DNA from: Actinomycetaceae bacterium | Lineage (GTDB): Bacteria; Actinomycetota; Actinomycetes; Actinomycetales; Actinomycetaceae | Length of the DNA: 50,555 nucleotides | Assembly (NCBI GenBank): GCA_030540715.1 | Contig: JAUNVQ010000020.1 | Location: 1 to 50,555 of the forward strand | Direction of reading: 5' to 3' | Shown here: piece after piece, positions 36,594 to 45,709 of the stretch | Layout of the letters: each line of letters starts with the position of its first letter | How positions within the stretch are numbered: position 1 is the first letter of the stretch | The notes under the pieces: model-generated | Told to the model about the DNA's origin: nothing | Seen by the model: only the letters and a program-made list of their open reading frames with translations | The model's database searches: none | Position numbers and translations under genes: made by a program

Positions 36594-38681
36594 TTATTCC
36601 ATTACTTTGCGGGCTTTATCAGCAACGGCATCAACGGTGAAGCCGAAGTGCTTAAAGAGGTCACCGCCTGCACCAGGAAGCCCGAAGCCATCCATAGCAA
36701 TACTTGCCCCTTTGCATCCAATGTAGGGTGCCCAGGGCAGTGCAAGTCCAGCTTCCACACTGACTCGTGCCGTCACTTTAGCAGGTAGCACACTTTCACG
36801 ATAGTCAGCATCTTGTGCATCAAACCATTCCATACACGGCATTGATACAACGCGCACTTTCTTTCCTTCATCAGTCAATACATCGGCTGCTCCTAAACAT
36901 AGCTGCACTTCAGAACCCGAAGCCATCAAAATCACATCGGGTGTTCCCTTACAGTCGCGCAACACATAGCCTCCACGTTCAACATTGCGGGCATGAGCCA
37001 ATGTGCCATCAGCTAACGCATCGCCATTGCCGCGTGCAGGATTGGGAAGCCCCTGACGTGTCAGTACCAAACCAACAGGACCATTCTGTTTCATTGTTGC
37101 CAGCCACGCGTAGGCTGTTTCGGCGGCATCGGCTGGGCGAACCATCGACAGGTTCGGGATTGCGCGATATGCCGTTAGATGCTCAACGGGCTGGTGTGTG
37201 GGACCGTCTTCGCCAACACCGATTGAATCATGTGTCCACACATAGGTCACCGGTAGGTTCATCAGTGCCGCCAGGCGTACGGCTCCGCGCATATAGTCGG
37301 CAAACACAAAGAAGGTTCCACCATACACACGTGAATAACCATCAAGGGCAATACCGTTCATGATGCCACCCATGCCGTGTTCGCGTACACCAAAGTGCAG
37401 GTTACGTCCGTAAAGATCGGCTTTCCATGCCTTTGTTGAACGTTCGGGTGGAATAAACGAGGCATCGCCTTTAATCGGTGTGTTATTTGAACCTGCCAAG
37501 TCTGCTGAACCACCCCACAACTCAGGTAAAAGTGGTGCAATGGCATTGATAACCTGTCCTGATGCAGCGCGGGTAGCAAGTGATGTCCCGGCCTCGAAAT
37601 CAGGCAGGGCTTCTTCTAGCCCCGAAGGAAGTTCGCGGGCATTCATGCGTTGAAGCAGAGCCGCCTTTTCAGGGTTATTTTCCTTCCAGCTGGCAAAGTC
37701 TTTATCCCATTGTTTACGTGCCTGGTCTGCGCGCTGTTTCGCATTGGCGCGCGCATGAGCCACGGCTCCTTCATCAACATCAAACATCGTATCGGGATTA
37801 ACCCCCAGGGCAACCTTGAGTCCACGAAGTTCTTCTTCACCCAACTTCGCGCCGTGAATACCGCCGGTGTTTTGTTTGCTGGGCGAGGGCCACCCAATAA
37901 TGGTGCGCAATGCAATGATCGAGGGCTTATCGGTAACATCCTTGGCCGTGTTAAGCGCGTCATCAAGCGCCTGCACATCCTCTGAATACTCACTTCCACC
38001 GTGTGTCCAATCAACCCGTTGTGTATGCCACCCGTAGGCTTCATAACGCTTCAACACGTCCTCTGTAAAAGAAATCTCTGTGTCGTCTTCAATAGAGATA
38101 TGGTTGTCGTCGTAAAGAAGGATAAGGTTTCCAAGTTTTTGTGTGCCGGCTAAGGAACATGCTTCAGAGGAAATACCTTCCTGTAAACAACCGTCACCAG
38201 CGATGACATAGACGTTGTGGTCGAAGGGGCTGGCGTGTGCCGCGGTGTCGGGATCCAGCAATCCGCGCAGGCGACGCTGTGACATTGCCATGCCTACGGC
38301 TGCGGCAAGTCCTGAGCCCAGTGGGCCGGTAGTGACTTCGATCCCCTTTGTTTCTTTATATTCTGGGTGTCCTGGTGTGTGTGAGCCAAAATGGCGGAAT
38401 TGACGCAGGTCATCAAGTTCAAGGCCTGCTCCCGCTAAATACAGTTGAATATATTGTGTCAGTGATGCGTGACCAGCTGAAAGCACAAATTTGTCGCGGC
38501 CCAGCCACCGGTCATCTGCCGGGTCGAAGCGCAGGTGGCGCTGATAAAGCAGGTAGGCTGCTCCCGCTAAAGATATTGGTGCTCCCGGATGCCCCGAGCC
38601 CGCATTTTCAACAGCGTCAGCAGCTAACACTTTCGCTGTTGTTACGGCGCGTGAATCAAGTTCGTTCCATTGCAAAGTCAC
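36594..38681 (-). CDS. tkt: Transketolase
   Basis: Thiamine-diphosphate enzyme of the pentose phosphate pathway, transferring two-carbon units between sugar phosphates. Visible motifs: GHPGAPISLAGAAYLL near residue 30 (substrate and TPP site), the TPP motif from GDGCLQEG to NHISIEDD, the FVFADYMRGAVRLAALM pyrimidine-binding stretch, HDSIGVGEDGPTHQPVEHL and the C-terminal domain. The GTG at 38681 (695 residues) follows GGAGAGGG with suitable spacing; the longer open frame to 38735 is unlikely. It is transcribed against secG and divergently from xerD. In Streptomyces tkt lies close to the same glycolytic cluster. Confidence 0.96.
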   Translation of the reverse strand: MTLQWNELDSRAVTTAKVLAADAVENAGSGHPGAPISLAGAAYLLYQRHLRFDPADDRWLGRDKFVLSAGHASLTQYIQLYLAGAGLELDDLRQFRHFGSHTPGHPEYKETKGIEVTTGPLGSGLAAAVGMAMSQRRLRGLLDPDTAAHASPFDHNVYVIAGDGCLQEGISSEACSLAGTQKLGNLILLYDDNHISIEDDTEISFTEDVLKRYEAYGWHTQRVDWTHGGSEYSEDVQALDDALNTAKDVTDKPSIIALRTIIGWPSPSKQNTGGIHGAKLGEEELRGLKVALGVNPDTMFDVDEGAVAHARANAKQRADQARKQWDKDFASWKENNPEKAALLQRMNARELPSGLEEALPDFEAGTSLATRAASGQVINAIAPLLPELWGGSADLAGSNNTPIKGDASFIPPERSTKAWKADLYGRNLHFGVREHGMGGIMNGIALDGYSRVYGGTFFVFADYMRGAVRLAALMNLPVTYVWTHDSIGVGEDGPTHQPVEHLTAYRAIPNLSMVRPADAAETAYAWLATMKQNGPVGLVLTRQGLPNPARGNGDALADGTLAHARNVERGGYVLRDCKGTPDVILMASGSEVQLCLGAADVLTDEGKKVRVVSMPCMEWFDAQDADYRESVLPAKVTARVSVEAGLALPWAPYIGCKGASIAMDGFGLPGAGGDLFKHFGFTVDAVADKARKVME

Positions 38682-38931
38682 AATAATCCCTCTCCATTTC
38701 AGTTCACAGTACGATCGTTTATACATAATGATCATACGTCGTTTTCATAAAAAATAGGCATCCTTTTGCTTTTCGTTGTGTGCCTGGGTGTTGATCTGGG
38801 ATTTGTCCACTACACTGACAGCAGGAAATGTTGGTGATGCACAATATACCCAGTGGAAGCCAAAATTTGTGACCCACGTAAGGTTGGGAGTGACGAATTG
38901 GGCTTATGCTTAGGTGGCGACAGGAGTCCTA

Positions 38932-39858
38932 GTGGATGCTTTAGAAATGAATATCCGTGATTTTCAGGTATATATGACTGCCGAACGAGGAGCTTCACCC
39001 CACACCCTGCAAGCCTATCAACGTGACTTGAAGCGTTATCAACATTTTTTGGTTTCTCAGCGAAAAGATGAGCTGTCAGCTGTGACGGCTCATGATCTTG
39101 AGCGGTTTATTCAGCTTCTTGCTGAGGGGTCGTCAAAGGGTAAGGCATTAACGTCCTCGTCTATTGCGCGTACATTGTCGGCGGTACGCAGCCTGCATCG
39201 CTATTGTCTGCGTGAAGGCATTATTGATGTGGATGTCACCGCCGATATTGAGGCACCGATTCAGGCAAAAAATCTGCCGCATGGCCTTGGTTTTGCCCAG
39301 GTGGAAGCATTGCTTGAAGCAGCCGGTGGCGATGACATTATTTCACTGCGCGACCGTGCATTGCTGGAGTTTTTATATTCAACGGGAGCACGAATTTCTG
39401 AGGTGATGTCTTTGGCAGTTGACGATGTTGCACGTCACGCGCGTGACAGTGACTTTGTGCGCGTCTATGGAAAGGGCCGCAAGGAACGCCTAGTTCCTTT
39501 TGGATCATATGCGCACAAGGCTATGGAATCCTATCTTACCAGGTCGCGTCCTTCTTTAGCCGCAAAAGGAAACGGCAGTCCCGCCCTCTTTCTTAATTCC
39601 AGAGGACGTGCGCTGACACGGCAGTTGGCGTGGACAATTTTACAAACGAGGGCGCAGCAAGCTGGCTTGACTCAAAAGATTTCACCCCATACCCTGCGTC
39701 ATACATTTGCAACTCATTTGTTAGAAGGCGGTGCCGATATTCGTGTGGTTCAAGAACTGTTAGGGCACACTTCGGTGACAACAACCCAGATCTATACGAA
39801 AGTGTCACAAACAACACTTCGCGAGGTTTATGCGATGACGCATCCGCGTGCGCGCTAG
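38932..39858 (+). CDS. xerD: Tyrosine recombinase XerD
   Basis: Site-specific recombinase that resolves chromosome dimers at dif together with XerC. N-terminal SAM-like domain (FQVYMTAERGASPHTLQAYQ-type start), then the catalytic domain with Arg154 (STGARISEV), a Lys in GKGRKERLVPF, HTLRH (His253, Arg256), LLGHTSVTTTQIY and the nucleophile Tyr288. Length is 308 residues from the GTG at 38932, chosen because AGGAG (38922-38926) fits; a GTG at 38914 is also in frame. Location before parA-scpAB is conserved in actinobacteria and favours XerD over XerC. No phage or integron context is present. Confidence 0.93.
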   Translation: MDALEMNIRDFQVYMTAERGASPHTLQAYQRDLKRYQHFLVSQRKDELSAVTAHDLERFIQLLAEGSSKGKALTSSSIARTLSAVRSLHRYCLREGIIDVDVTADIEAPIQAKNLPHGLGFAQVEALLEAAGGDDIISLRDRALLEFLYSTGARISEVMSLAVDDVARHARDSDFVRVYGKGRKERLVPFGSYAHKAMESYLTRSRPSLAAKGNGSPALFLNSRGRALTRQLAWTILQTRAQQAGLTQKISPHTLRHTFATHLLEGGADIRVVQELLGHTSVTTTQIYTKVSQTTLREVYAMTHPRAR

Positions 39859-40181
39859 GATGGTTGTGTGAAGTGGGAGTCCATTGTTGATCGTTGTCCG
39901 CGTGTAGTGTTGGTGGTTGTGTGATGTTGCCGCCTAACAGGGGAGGCATGATTACTTATTTGTCTGCGTGTTGGTTGCGGTTGGTTCTTTGTTTTTCCAC
40001 AAGAGAGTGAATATGTGCACTGATGTGAACGCGGCGCACAGTTTTGCAAGTAATTTTTATCAAAGACAAGCCGTGGCGAGGTCAGCAGGCTTTCACTGGG
40101 CTTGCGGATAGCGTTCTTCAGCGCTATCGCGTACTATGGCAACAGATATTAAATTGGTGAGTTGATTGGTAACATGGAATA
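39859..40181. other. Intergenic region, xerD / parA
   Basis: 323 bp without a convincing gene; open frames on the minus strand (39855-40049) are low-complexity. A small inverted repeat GATAGCG/CGCTATC (40107-40113, 40122-40128) with an 8-nt loop is the only structure noticed. parA must have its promoter here, but no clear -35/-10 pair was found. Confidence 0.4.
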
Positions 40182-41087
40182 GTGAGTAACCTACAGGACA
40201 GTCTTTTTGCGGGTCCCGAAGATGACGTGTCATCCACCGCTCAGAATGCCAGTGTTATAGCAGATGACAGTGGCACTGACTTTGCGATACCTGAACCGCT
40301 CAGCAGTCATGGCCCAGCGCGTGTTATTGCCATGTGTAATCAAAAAGGTGGGGTGGGTAAAACAACGACCTCCATTAATCTAGCGGCGGCTTTTGCTGAA
40401 TATGGGCGAAAAGTGTTGCTTGTCGATTTCGATCCGCAGGGTGCGGCTTCTGCCGGGTTGGGGATCAACTCCAACGAGTTGGATCAGACGATTTATAATG
40501 TGCTGGTTGATTCCTCGGTGTCGATCGAGGATGTGATTGTTCCTTCAGGGATTGAACGTTTAGACATCGCGCCAGCCAATATTGATTTGTCGGCGGCTGA
40601 GGTGCAATTGGTCAATGAAGTTGCTCGCGAGATGGCCCTGTCACGCGCCCTTTACAGCGTGTTGGACCGCTATGACGTGATTATTATTGACTGTCAGCCA
40701 TCATTGGGCCTGTTGGCGGTAAACGCACTGACGGCAGCTCACGGGGTGATGATTCCGCTGGAGGCCGAGTTTTTTGCTTTGCGCGGGGTAGCTTTGCTGA
40801 TTGAAACTATAGATAAAGTACGTGATCGTCTTAATCCGCGCCTCAAAGTTGATGGTATTTTAGCGACAATGGTGGATCCTCGCACCCTTCATGCACGCGA
40901 AGTGTTGCAGCGACTGAATGAGGCCTTTGGCGATACGGTGTATCGCACGCAGATTCGACGCACAGTGAAATTTCCTGATGCTTCGGTGGCAACAGAACCA
41001 ATCTTAAGTTACGAGCCGCGTCATCCTGGTGCGATGGCTTACCGCCAGCTAGCACGTGAAGTTATCGCCAGGGGCGACGCCGCGTAA
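40182..41087 (+). CDS. ParA/Soj-type ATPase of the scpAB cluster
   Basis: Deviant Walker ATPase of the ParA/MinD family, 301 residues. Walker A KGGVGKTT is at 55-62 with the signature Lys55; the switch region VDFDPQGAASAGLG and IIIDCQPSLGLLAVNAL follow. The first 45 residues are acidic and disordered. This is the ParA homologue that precedes scpA in actinobacteria, distinct from the parA-parB pair near the origin; no parB is adjacent. Start GTG at 40182 with a poor Shine-Dalgarno. Inferred role is in chromosome organisation with ScpAB-SMC. Confidence 0.92.
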   Translation: MSNLQDSLFAGPEDDVSSTAQNASVIADDSGTDFAIPEPLSSHGPARVIAMCNQKGGVGKTTTSINLAAAFAEYGRKVLLVDFDPQGAASAGLGINSNELDQTIYNVLVDSSVSIEDVIVPSGIERLDIAPANIDLSAAEVQLVNEVAREMALSRALYSVLDRYDVIIIDCQPSLGLLAVNALTAAHGVMIPLEAEFFALRGVALLIETIDKVRDRLNPRLKVDGILATMVDPRTLHAREVLQRLNEAFGDTVYRTQIRRTVKFPDASVATEPILSYEPRHPGAMAYRQLAREVIARGDAA

Positions 41088-41106
41088 GCATAGAGCCACC
41101 TGTGAC

Positions 41107-41898
41107 ATGGACGTACAGCAATCTGACAGCAACTATCAATACGAGGCGGGGGAGTTTATTCTTGACCTTGAGGAGTTCTCGGGCCCCTTCGACCTCTTAC
41201 TTTCGCTTATTTCTGCACGAAAACTTGATATTACGGTATTGTCGCTGGCCGATGTCACTGACGAGTTTATTGCCCATATGCGCACCTATCCTGATCTGTC
41301 TCAAACCAGTGAGTTCCTGGTGGTAGCCGCAACTCTTTTGGATATGAAAGCGGCACGCCTGCTGCCTGTGGATGAAACAGATGATGAGGATCTGGAACTC
41401 CTCGAAGCGCGTGACGTGCTGTTTTCACGTTTGCTGCAATACCGTGCCTTTAAGGAAGCCTCGCATCATATCCGTCAGGCACTGGCCCGCAATGAGGGGT
41501 ACGTGGCACGAAATGTGGAAGAACCTCTGGCACAAATTTTTACCCCGCAACTGGTGCGCCACCTGTCACTGCAAGCGTTTTGCTTTGCTGCCGTTCAACT
41601 CTTGGAGCCTACACGCCAAGACGCCACATTTCATCTTCATGACATCACCTATCCGGTTGGCCCCGAAGCTGAACATATTATGAACGCGCTGAAAAAAACG
41701 CCGAAACTGAGTTTTCATCAACTGATTGGTGACTGCGCTGATATTCACCGCAATGTCAGTCGCTTCCTTGCTATTTTGGTGCTTTACCGCGACGGATACA
41801 TCAGCATTTGGCAAGACAATCCGCAGTCCGAACTCACGATTGAATGTGAACATGACCTTCACTTAAGCGATAATCTGAACTGGGAGTGGGACTATTGA
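41107..41898 (+). CDS. scpA: Segregation and condensation protein A
   Basis: Kleisin subunit that bridges SMC heads with ScpB. The N-terminal kleisin motif is plain: FSGPFDLLLSLISARKLDI (about 23-41), ADVTDEFIAHM, and EFLVVAATLLDMKAARLLP; the C-terminal winged-helix part ends at the LAILVLYRDGYISIWQ stretch. Length 263 residues from the ATG at 41107, 19 bp after the parA stop; a GTG at 41056 inside parA is also in frame. The stop overlaps the proposed scpB TTG start (TTGA). Confidence 0.94.
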   Translation: MDVQQSDSNYQYEAGEFILDLEEFSGPFDLLLSLISARKLDITVLSLADVTDEFIAHMRTYPDLSQTSEFLVVAATLLDMKAARLLPVDETDDEDLELLEARDVLFSRLLQYRAFKEASHHIRQALARNEGYVARNVEEPLAQIFTPQLVRHLSLQAFCFAAVQLLEPTRQDATFHLHDITYPVGPEAEHIMNALKKTPKLSFHQLIGDCADIHRNVSRFLAILVLYRDGYISIWQDNPQSELTIECEHDLHLSDNLNWEWDY

Positions 41899-42515
41899 AA
41901 GAACAACCAACACTTCATGCCGAGCTCATGATGACAATTGAGGCGGTACTTATTATCGCTGACCACCCAATAACAGCTGAACAGTTGGCACCTATTGTTG
42001 GAGCCCAAGCTGACACGGTACTTGACCACTTGAACTATTTGCGCGACGAATATAATGGTTATTACACGGGTTTGCGTCCGCGTGGATTTGAGTTGCGTGA
42101 GGCCGGGGGAGGCTGGCGCATCTATTCTTCCCCGCGCTGCATTGATGTAGTGGAAAAGTATGTGAGTGCTCCACGGGTAGCAAAACTATCGCAGGCCGCC
42201 ATTGAAACCTTGGCTATTATTGCTTACAAGCAGCCGATAACACGTTCGGCTATTGGTCATATTCGTGGCGTAAATGTTGATGGCGTGGTGAAGTCACTGT
42301 CTGCGAAGGGACTGATTGAATGTGTAGATACCGATGAATCCACGGGGGCGGCCTATTGGGCAACAACCCAGGGCTTTTTGGAATACATGGGAATAGACAC
42401 CCTTGACGACTTACCCCCGCTGGCACCGCATCTTCCACCCGACAGCGACCTTGACACGATTGAAGACGAAATTATTGAACGCCATTTTCAGGTGAAAGAC
42501 CAAACAGATGAATAA
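41895..42515 (+). CDS. scpB: Segregation and condensation protein B
   Basis: Winged-helix partner of ScpA. Family motifs are IEAVLIIADHPITAEQLA near the start, GGGWRIYSSPRC, and the strongly conserved LSQAAIETLAIIAYKQPITR and IRGVNVDGVVKSLSAKGLIE. Length 206 residues if it begins at the TTG at 41895, spaced properly from GGGAG at 41881-41885; the GTG at 41886 abuts that site. The acidic tail after GIDTLDDLPPLAP is typical. The gene overlaps the following synthase gene by 8 bp. Confidence 0.93.
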   Translation: MKEQPTLHAELMMTIEAVLIIADHPITAEQLAPIVGAQADTVLDHLNYLRDEYNGYYTGLRPRGFELREAGGGWRIYSSPRCIDVVEKYVSAPRVAKLSQAAIETLAIIAYKQPITRSAIGHIRGVNVDGVVKSLSAKGLIECVDTDESTGAAYWATTQGFLEYMGIDTLDDLPPLAPHLPPDSDLDTIEDEIIERHFQVKDQTDE

Positions 42516-43272
42516 TTCCAAGGATATTTTTAAGGACGAAGCCACAAGTCCTCAACGACTTCACAAGGTTTTGGCTCATGCCGGTGTTGCCTCACGCAGG
42601 GCATGTGAAGACCTGATTACCCAGGGCAGGGTGCGCGTTAATGGTGAAACGGTGACAATGCTTGGAACCAGGGTAAATCCTGACAAAGACACCATTCACG
42701 TTGATGGTTTGCGTGTTCTGCTTGACGATACTCGTAAAACTTTTGCCGTCAATAAGCCTGTGGGTGTGCTCTCAACGATGTCAGATCCGCAGGGGCGCCC
42801 CAATCTTGGTGATTTAGCGCGGGTCATTGGGCAACGTGTCTACCATATTGGTCGCCTGGACGAGGATACCTCCGGACTTATTTTAATGACGAATGATGGT
42901 GAACTTGCCCATCGGATTATGCACCCGGGCTATGAGCTGACAAAAACCTATGTGGCAACGGTTGCCGGGCGTATGAAGCCCTCGGTTGCGAAGCATCTTG
43001 TGGAAGAGGGCGTAGAGCTTGATGATGGACTGGCCAAAGCTGATGACGTCGTGGTGAAGTCTGTCCATCAGGGCAGGTCGCTGGTACAGATGAGTCTTCA
43101 CATGGGGAAAAACCGTATTGTTCGCAGGATGTTTGATGCGGTTGGTCACCGAGTTCTCCAGTTGGCACGCATTACGGTGGGGCCAATCCATTTAGGGGAT
43201 CTGCAACACGGTGAGTTTCGTGAGCTGAGCGATAGTGAGCTAAAGAAGCTCTATCACGCACTAGATCTTTAA
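42508..43272 (+). CDS. RsuA/RluB family rRNA pseudouridine synthase
   Basis: Converts a specific rRNA uridine to pseudouridine. An S4 RNA-binding domain fills the N-terminal part (RLHKVLAHAGVASRRACEDLI through RVRVNGE), followed by the catalytic domain with NKPVGVLSTMSDPQGRP and the active-site Asp in GRLDEDTSGLILMTND, and later MGKNRIVRRMFDAVGH. Length 254 residues. Position after scpB is the standard place for this paralogue in Gram-positives (RluB-like, 23S rRNA), though the exact target cannot be read from sequence. It is convergent with the small lipoprotein gene, leaving only 9 bp. Confidence 0.94.
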   Translation: MNNSKDIFKDEATSPQRLHKVLAHAGVASRRACEDLITQGRVRVNGETVTMLGTRVNPDKDTIHVDGLRVLLDDTRKTFAVNKPVGVLSTMSDPQGRPNLGDLARVIGQRVYHIGRLDEDTSGLILMTNDGELAHRIMHPGYELTKTYVATVAGRMKPSVAKHLVEEGVELDDGLAKADDVVVKSVHQGRSLVQMSLHMGKNRIVRRMFDAVGHRVLQLARITVGPIHLGDLQHGEFRELSDSELKKLYHALDL

Positions 43273-43281
43273 GCCTGGTTG

Positions 43282-43578
43282 TTAGTAGTCATAGGATTTG
43301 CCAACTTCCCACGAGTCAGCGATATCGGTTAAGAGCTTATCAGGGTGTTGTCCACATTCGCTAAAGAGTGTATTGGAGGCGGCCATAATGCCGTCAGGAT
43401 CTTTTGCGAAGCCGCGGTAATCAAGAAGGTCTGTTAACATTTTGGATGATTCTCCTGGCCTTGCAGAGGTATAGTCACGACATGTCAAACCTTCAACATC
43501 GGAATGGGATGAACAACCTGCCAGTACCATGGGCAGGGACAGACACAACACGGCAGTAGTGGTAAGCGATTTCTTCAT
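43282..43578 (-). CDS. Small HdeA/HdeB-like lipoprotein
   Basis: 98-residue predicted lipoprotein: basic start MKKS, hydrophobic core, lipobox LAGC with Cys near residue 21. The mature part (about 75 residues) resembles the HdeA/HdeB acid-stress fold: an early Cys in LTCRDYTSA and a late Cys in LFSECGQHPDKLLTDIAD, spaced as in the single-disulfide HdeA proteins. AAGGA upstream of the ATG at 43578 supports that start; the frame is open to 43596. HdeA proteins are acid-activated periplasmic chaperones in enterics; a membrane-anchored Gram-positive version would act outside the membrane. Function is inference; the family match was made by eye and could be coincidental for such a short protein. 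Confidence 0.7.
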   Translation of the reverse strand: MKKSLTTTAVLCLSLPMVLAGCSSHSDVEGLTCRDYTSARPGESSKMLTDLLDYRGFAKDPDGIMAASNTLFSECGQHPDKLLTDIADSWEVGKSYDY

Positions 43579-43692
43579 TTTCTGATTCCTTATCAACGCT
43601 CAAGCAAGGGGTATGTCTTTTGAGAATACAAACTTCGCACGTGGAATTCCATTGATTGAAGACCCCAACTTTTAGGGTATTTTTATTGTCGC

Positions 43693-43698
43693 TATAAT
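43693..43698 (+). promoter_or_regulatory. -10 element of a probable leaderless tyrA transcript
   Basis: A consensus TATAAT ends 7 bp before the tyrA ATG at 43706, so transcription would start at or next to the A of the start codon. No Shine-Dalgarno is seen. The -35 region is weak. Leaderless mRNAs are common in actinobacteria. Confidence 0.65.
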
Positions 43699-43705
43699 CT
43701 GGTCT

Positions 43706-44818
43706 ATGACTGAACATGTACAAACAGTGGGACCAGTCCTTGTGATCGGTTCAGGACTTCTTGGTGCCTCCATCGGGCTGCGTCTTCGAGCTAGCGGTGT
43801 TGAGGTCTATCTTGAGGACACCTCTCCAACATCACTGCAACTAGCCAGTGACATCGGGGCCGGAACACCCTTTAAGTTGTCGTCTTCACGTGAAGACAAG
43901 GGCATCAAGGCAGACGACGTTGCCATGGTTATTGTGGCAACTCCACCGGATGTGGCAGGTGCGGTGGTTGTTGATGCCCTTGAACGTTTTCCACGCGCCC
44001 ATGTTACCGATGTGGCAAGTGTGAAAGTCAGTGTGGAAAACGAAGTTGTGTTATCCGAGCGCTCTGAGCGCTACGTTGGTTCACATCCTATGGCTGGGAA
44101 GGAAAAATCGGGGGCTGGTAAAGCCGATGCTGATCTTTTTGAAGGCAGACCCTGGGTGCTTGTAGCCCATGACAAGACGGCACCTGAAACACTGCGTGCT
44201 GTTCGAACCGTCGCCATTGATGTGGGAGCAACCCCAATAGAACTAGGATCTGACCTTCACGATGAATCCGTGGCGCTTGTTTCGCATGTACCACAGCTTG
44301 TCTCCTCTGTTTTAGCTGCTCAGCTTCACGATGCCCCAGCTGAAGCATTGCAGCTTAGCGGGCAGGGACTTCGTGACACAACGCGTATTGCCCACTCGGA
44401 TCCACGACTATGGACGGCGATCATTGCTGGAAATAAACACAAAATTGCTCAGGCGCTCAACAATATTGCCGATGAGCTTCGCGAGCTCAGTGATGCCTGC
44501 GCAGGTGAAGGCGTTGTGGGCGCTGTCTATCAGGCTATGCAGCGTGGCAATGAGGGTGCTGCCCGAATTCCAGGCAAACATGGAGGGGCCCCCCGCAGAT
44601 ATGCAGCCGTCGATGTGCTAGTTCCAGACAAACCAGGTTTCCTTGGCAGGCTTTTTAGTGATGTCGGTGACATCGGTGTCAATATCGAAGATTTTCGCTT
44701 GGAACATTCACGTTACGGTAAACAGGGTATCGCTACACTCAGTGTGGAACCTCGTATGGCACAAACAGTGAAACAGGGCTTAGAACAGCGTGATTGGACA
44801 ATTGTTGTGTGGGAGTAA
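43706..44818 (+). CDS. tyrA: Prephenate dehydrogenase with C-terminal ACT domain
   Basis: NAD(P)-dependent step of tyrosine synthesis, prephenate to 4-hydroxyphenylpyruvate. NAD site GSGLLGASIG at about residues 15-24, the catalytic block VGSHPMAGKEKSG near 123-135, and LWTAIIAGNK later. The last 70 residues form an ACT domain (AAVDVLVPDKPGFLGRLFSDVGDIGVNIEDF), which would give feedback control by tyrosine. Length 370 residues. It starts from a TATAAT only 7 bp upstream and so is probably leaderless. Position before cmk and der is typical. Confidence 0.95.
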   Translation: MTEHVQTVGPVLVIGSGLLGASIGLRLRASGVEVYLEDTSPTSLQLASDIGAGTPFKLSSSREDKGIKADDVAMVIVATPPDVAGAVVVDALERFPRAHVTDVASVKVSVENEVVLSERSERYVGSHPMAGKEKSGAGKADADLFEGRPWVLVAHDKTAPETLRAVRTVAIDVGATPIELGSDLHDESVALVSHVPQLVSSVLAAQLHDAPAEALQLSGQGLRDTTRIAHSDPRLWTAIIAGNKHKIAQALNNIADELRELSDACAGEGVVGAVYQAMQRGNEGAARIPGKHGGAPRRYAAVDVLVPDKPGFLGRLFSDVGDIGVNIEDFRLEHSRYGKQGIATLSVEPRMAQTVKQGLEQRDWTIVVWE

Positions 44819-44942
44819 GCTCAGATTTGTGTTTTCTAGTATGAAAAATGACCACTGAGTGAATATCTTTAGCAATTTCAACCAAATCGTTCTCTTTTCG
44901 TTTATCATGTAAAACAGTAGGTAATCGTCCTAGGAGGTAAAA

Positions 44943-45650
44943 ATGGCGGGAGACGGATCAGAATACGTAGGGCAGCAAATTTTGGGCAAAGGCCTTGTAG
45001 TTGCTATTGACGGTCCATCAGGTGCTGGTAAAAGTACAGTTGCCCGTTTAGCAGCAGCGGAGCTGTACCTAAACTATTTAGATACGGGGGCAATGTATCG
45101 AGCTTTGACGCTCTATGTATTAAAGCAAGGTGTTGATCCCGACGACGAGCCAGCTGTGACAGAGCTTGCGCGAACAGTCCCCATGACTGTTGAAGATGTT
45201 GCACATGCACCGCGCGTGCTGCTTGATGGCAAGAATGTGACCAACCAGTTGCACTCCAAAGAGGTTAACCAGGCTGTATCAACAGTTGCTGCCTACCCTG
45301 GTGTTCGCGCCGAATTGATTAACTTCCAGCGCCACCTGATCCAGGCTGCGGTCAATAGCGGACGCGGAATTGTTGCCGAAGGCCGCGATATGACCACCGT
45401 GGTTGTTCCAGGCGCCCAGGTACGTATTTTGATTACTGCCTCTGAAGAAGTGCGCAAGCAGCGTCGTGCCGCTCAATCAGGTATGAATGAAGATTCTATT
45501 GAAGAACGCGACAGAAAAGATTCAGAAGTCAACGAGTTTATGGAGCCGGCTCCTGGTGTCTCTGTTATTGACACTACCCATATGACAGAAAAACAGGTTG
45601 TCGATCAGATTGTATTCATGGTGGGGCATGCACTCAAAGCAGAGGGGTAG
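44943..45650 (+). CDS. cmk: Cytidylate kinase
   Basis: Phosphorylates CMP and dCMP with ATP. The P-loop GPSGAGKS is at residues 24-31; the CMP-binding DTGAMYRALTLY and the GRDMTTVVVPGA block follow, and the lid region has RKQRRAAQSG and the ERDRKDSE motif. Length 235 residues. ATG at 44943 with a perfect AGGAGG at 44932-44937, one of the strongest ribosome sites in the window. It is followed by der 59 bp away in a different frame, so the cmk-der fusion that some actinobacteria carry is absent. Confidence 0.96.
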   Translation: MAGDGSEYVGQQILGKGLVVAIDGPSGAGKSTVARLAAAELYLNYLDTGAMYRALTLYVLKQGVDPDDEPAVTELARTVPMTVEDVAHAPRVLLDGKNVTNQLHSKEVNQAVSTVAAYPGVRAELINFQRHLIQAAVNSGRGIVAEGRDMTTVVVPGAQVRILITASEEVRKQRRAAQSGMNEDSIEERDRKDSEVNEFMEPAPGVSVIDTTHMTEKQVVDQIVFMVGHALKAEG

Positions 45651-45709
45651 TCTTCGCCCTCTAAATGCACTTTTTCGAAATTTTGCCCAAGGTGACATAG
45701 ACTGAACAG

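Noticed and set aside
38932-39858. XerD-like recombinase as sign of an integrated element
   Set aside because: Its neighbours parA-scpA-scpB are the normal chromosomal context and no attachment repeats or phage genes are present.
39855-40049. Minus-strand ORF between xerD and parA
   Set aside because: Low-complexity product, no ribosome site, partly overlapping the end of xerD.
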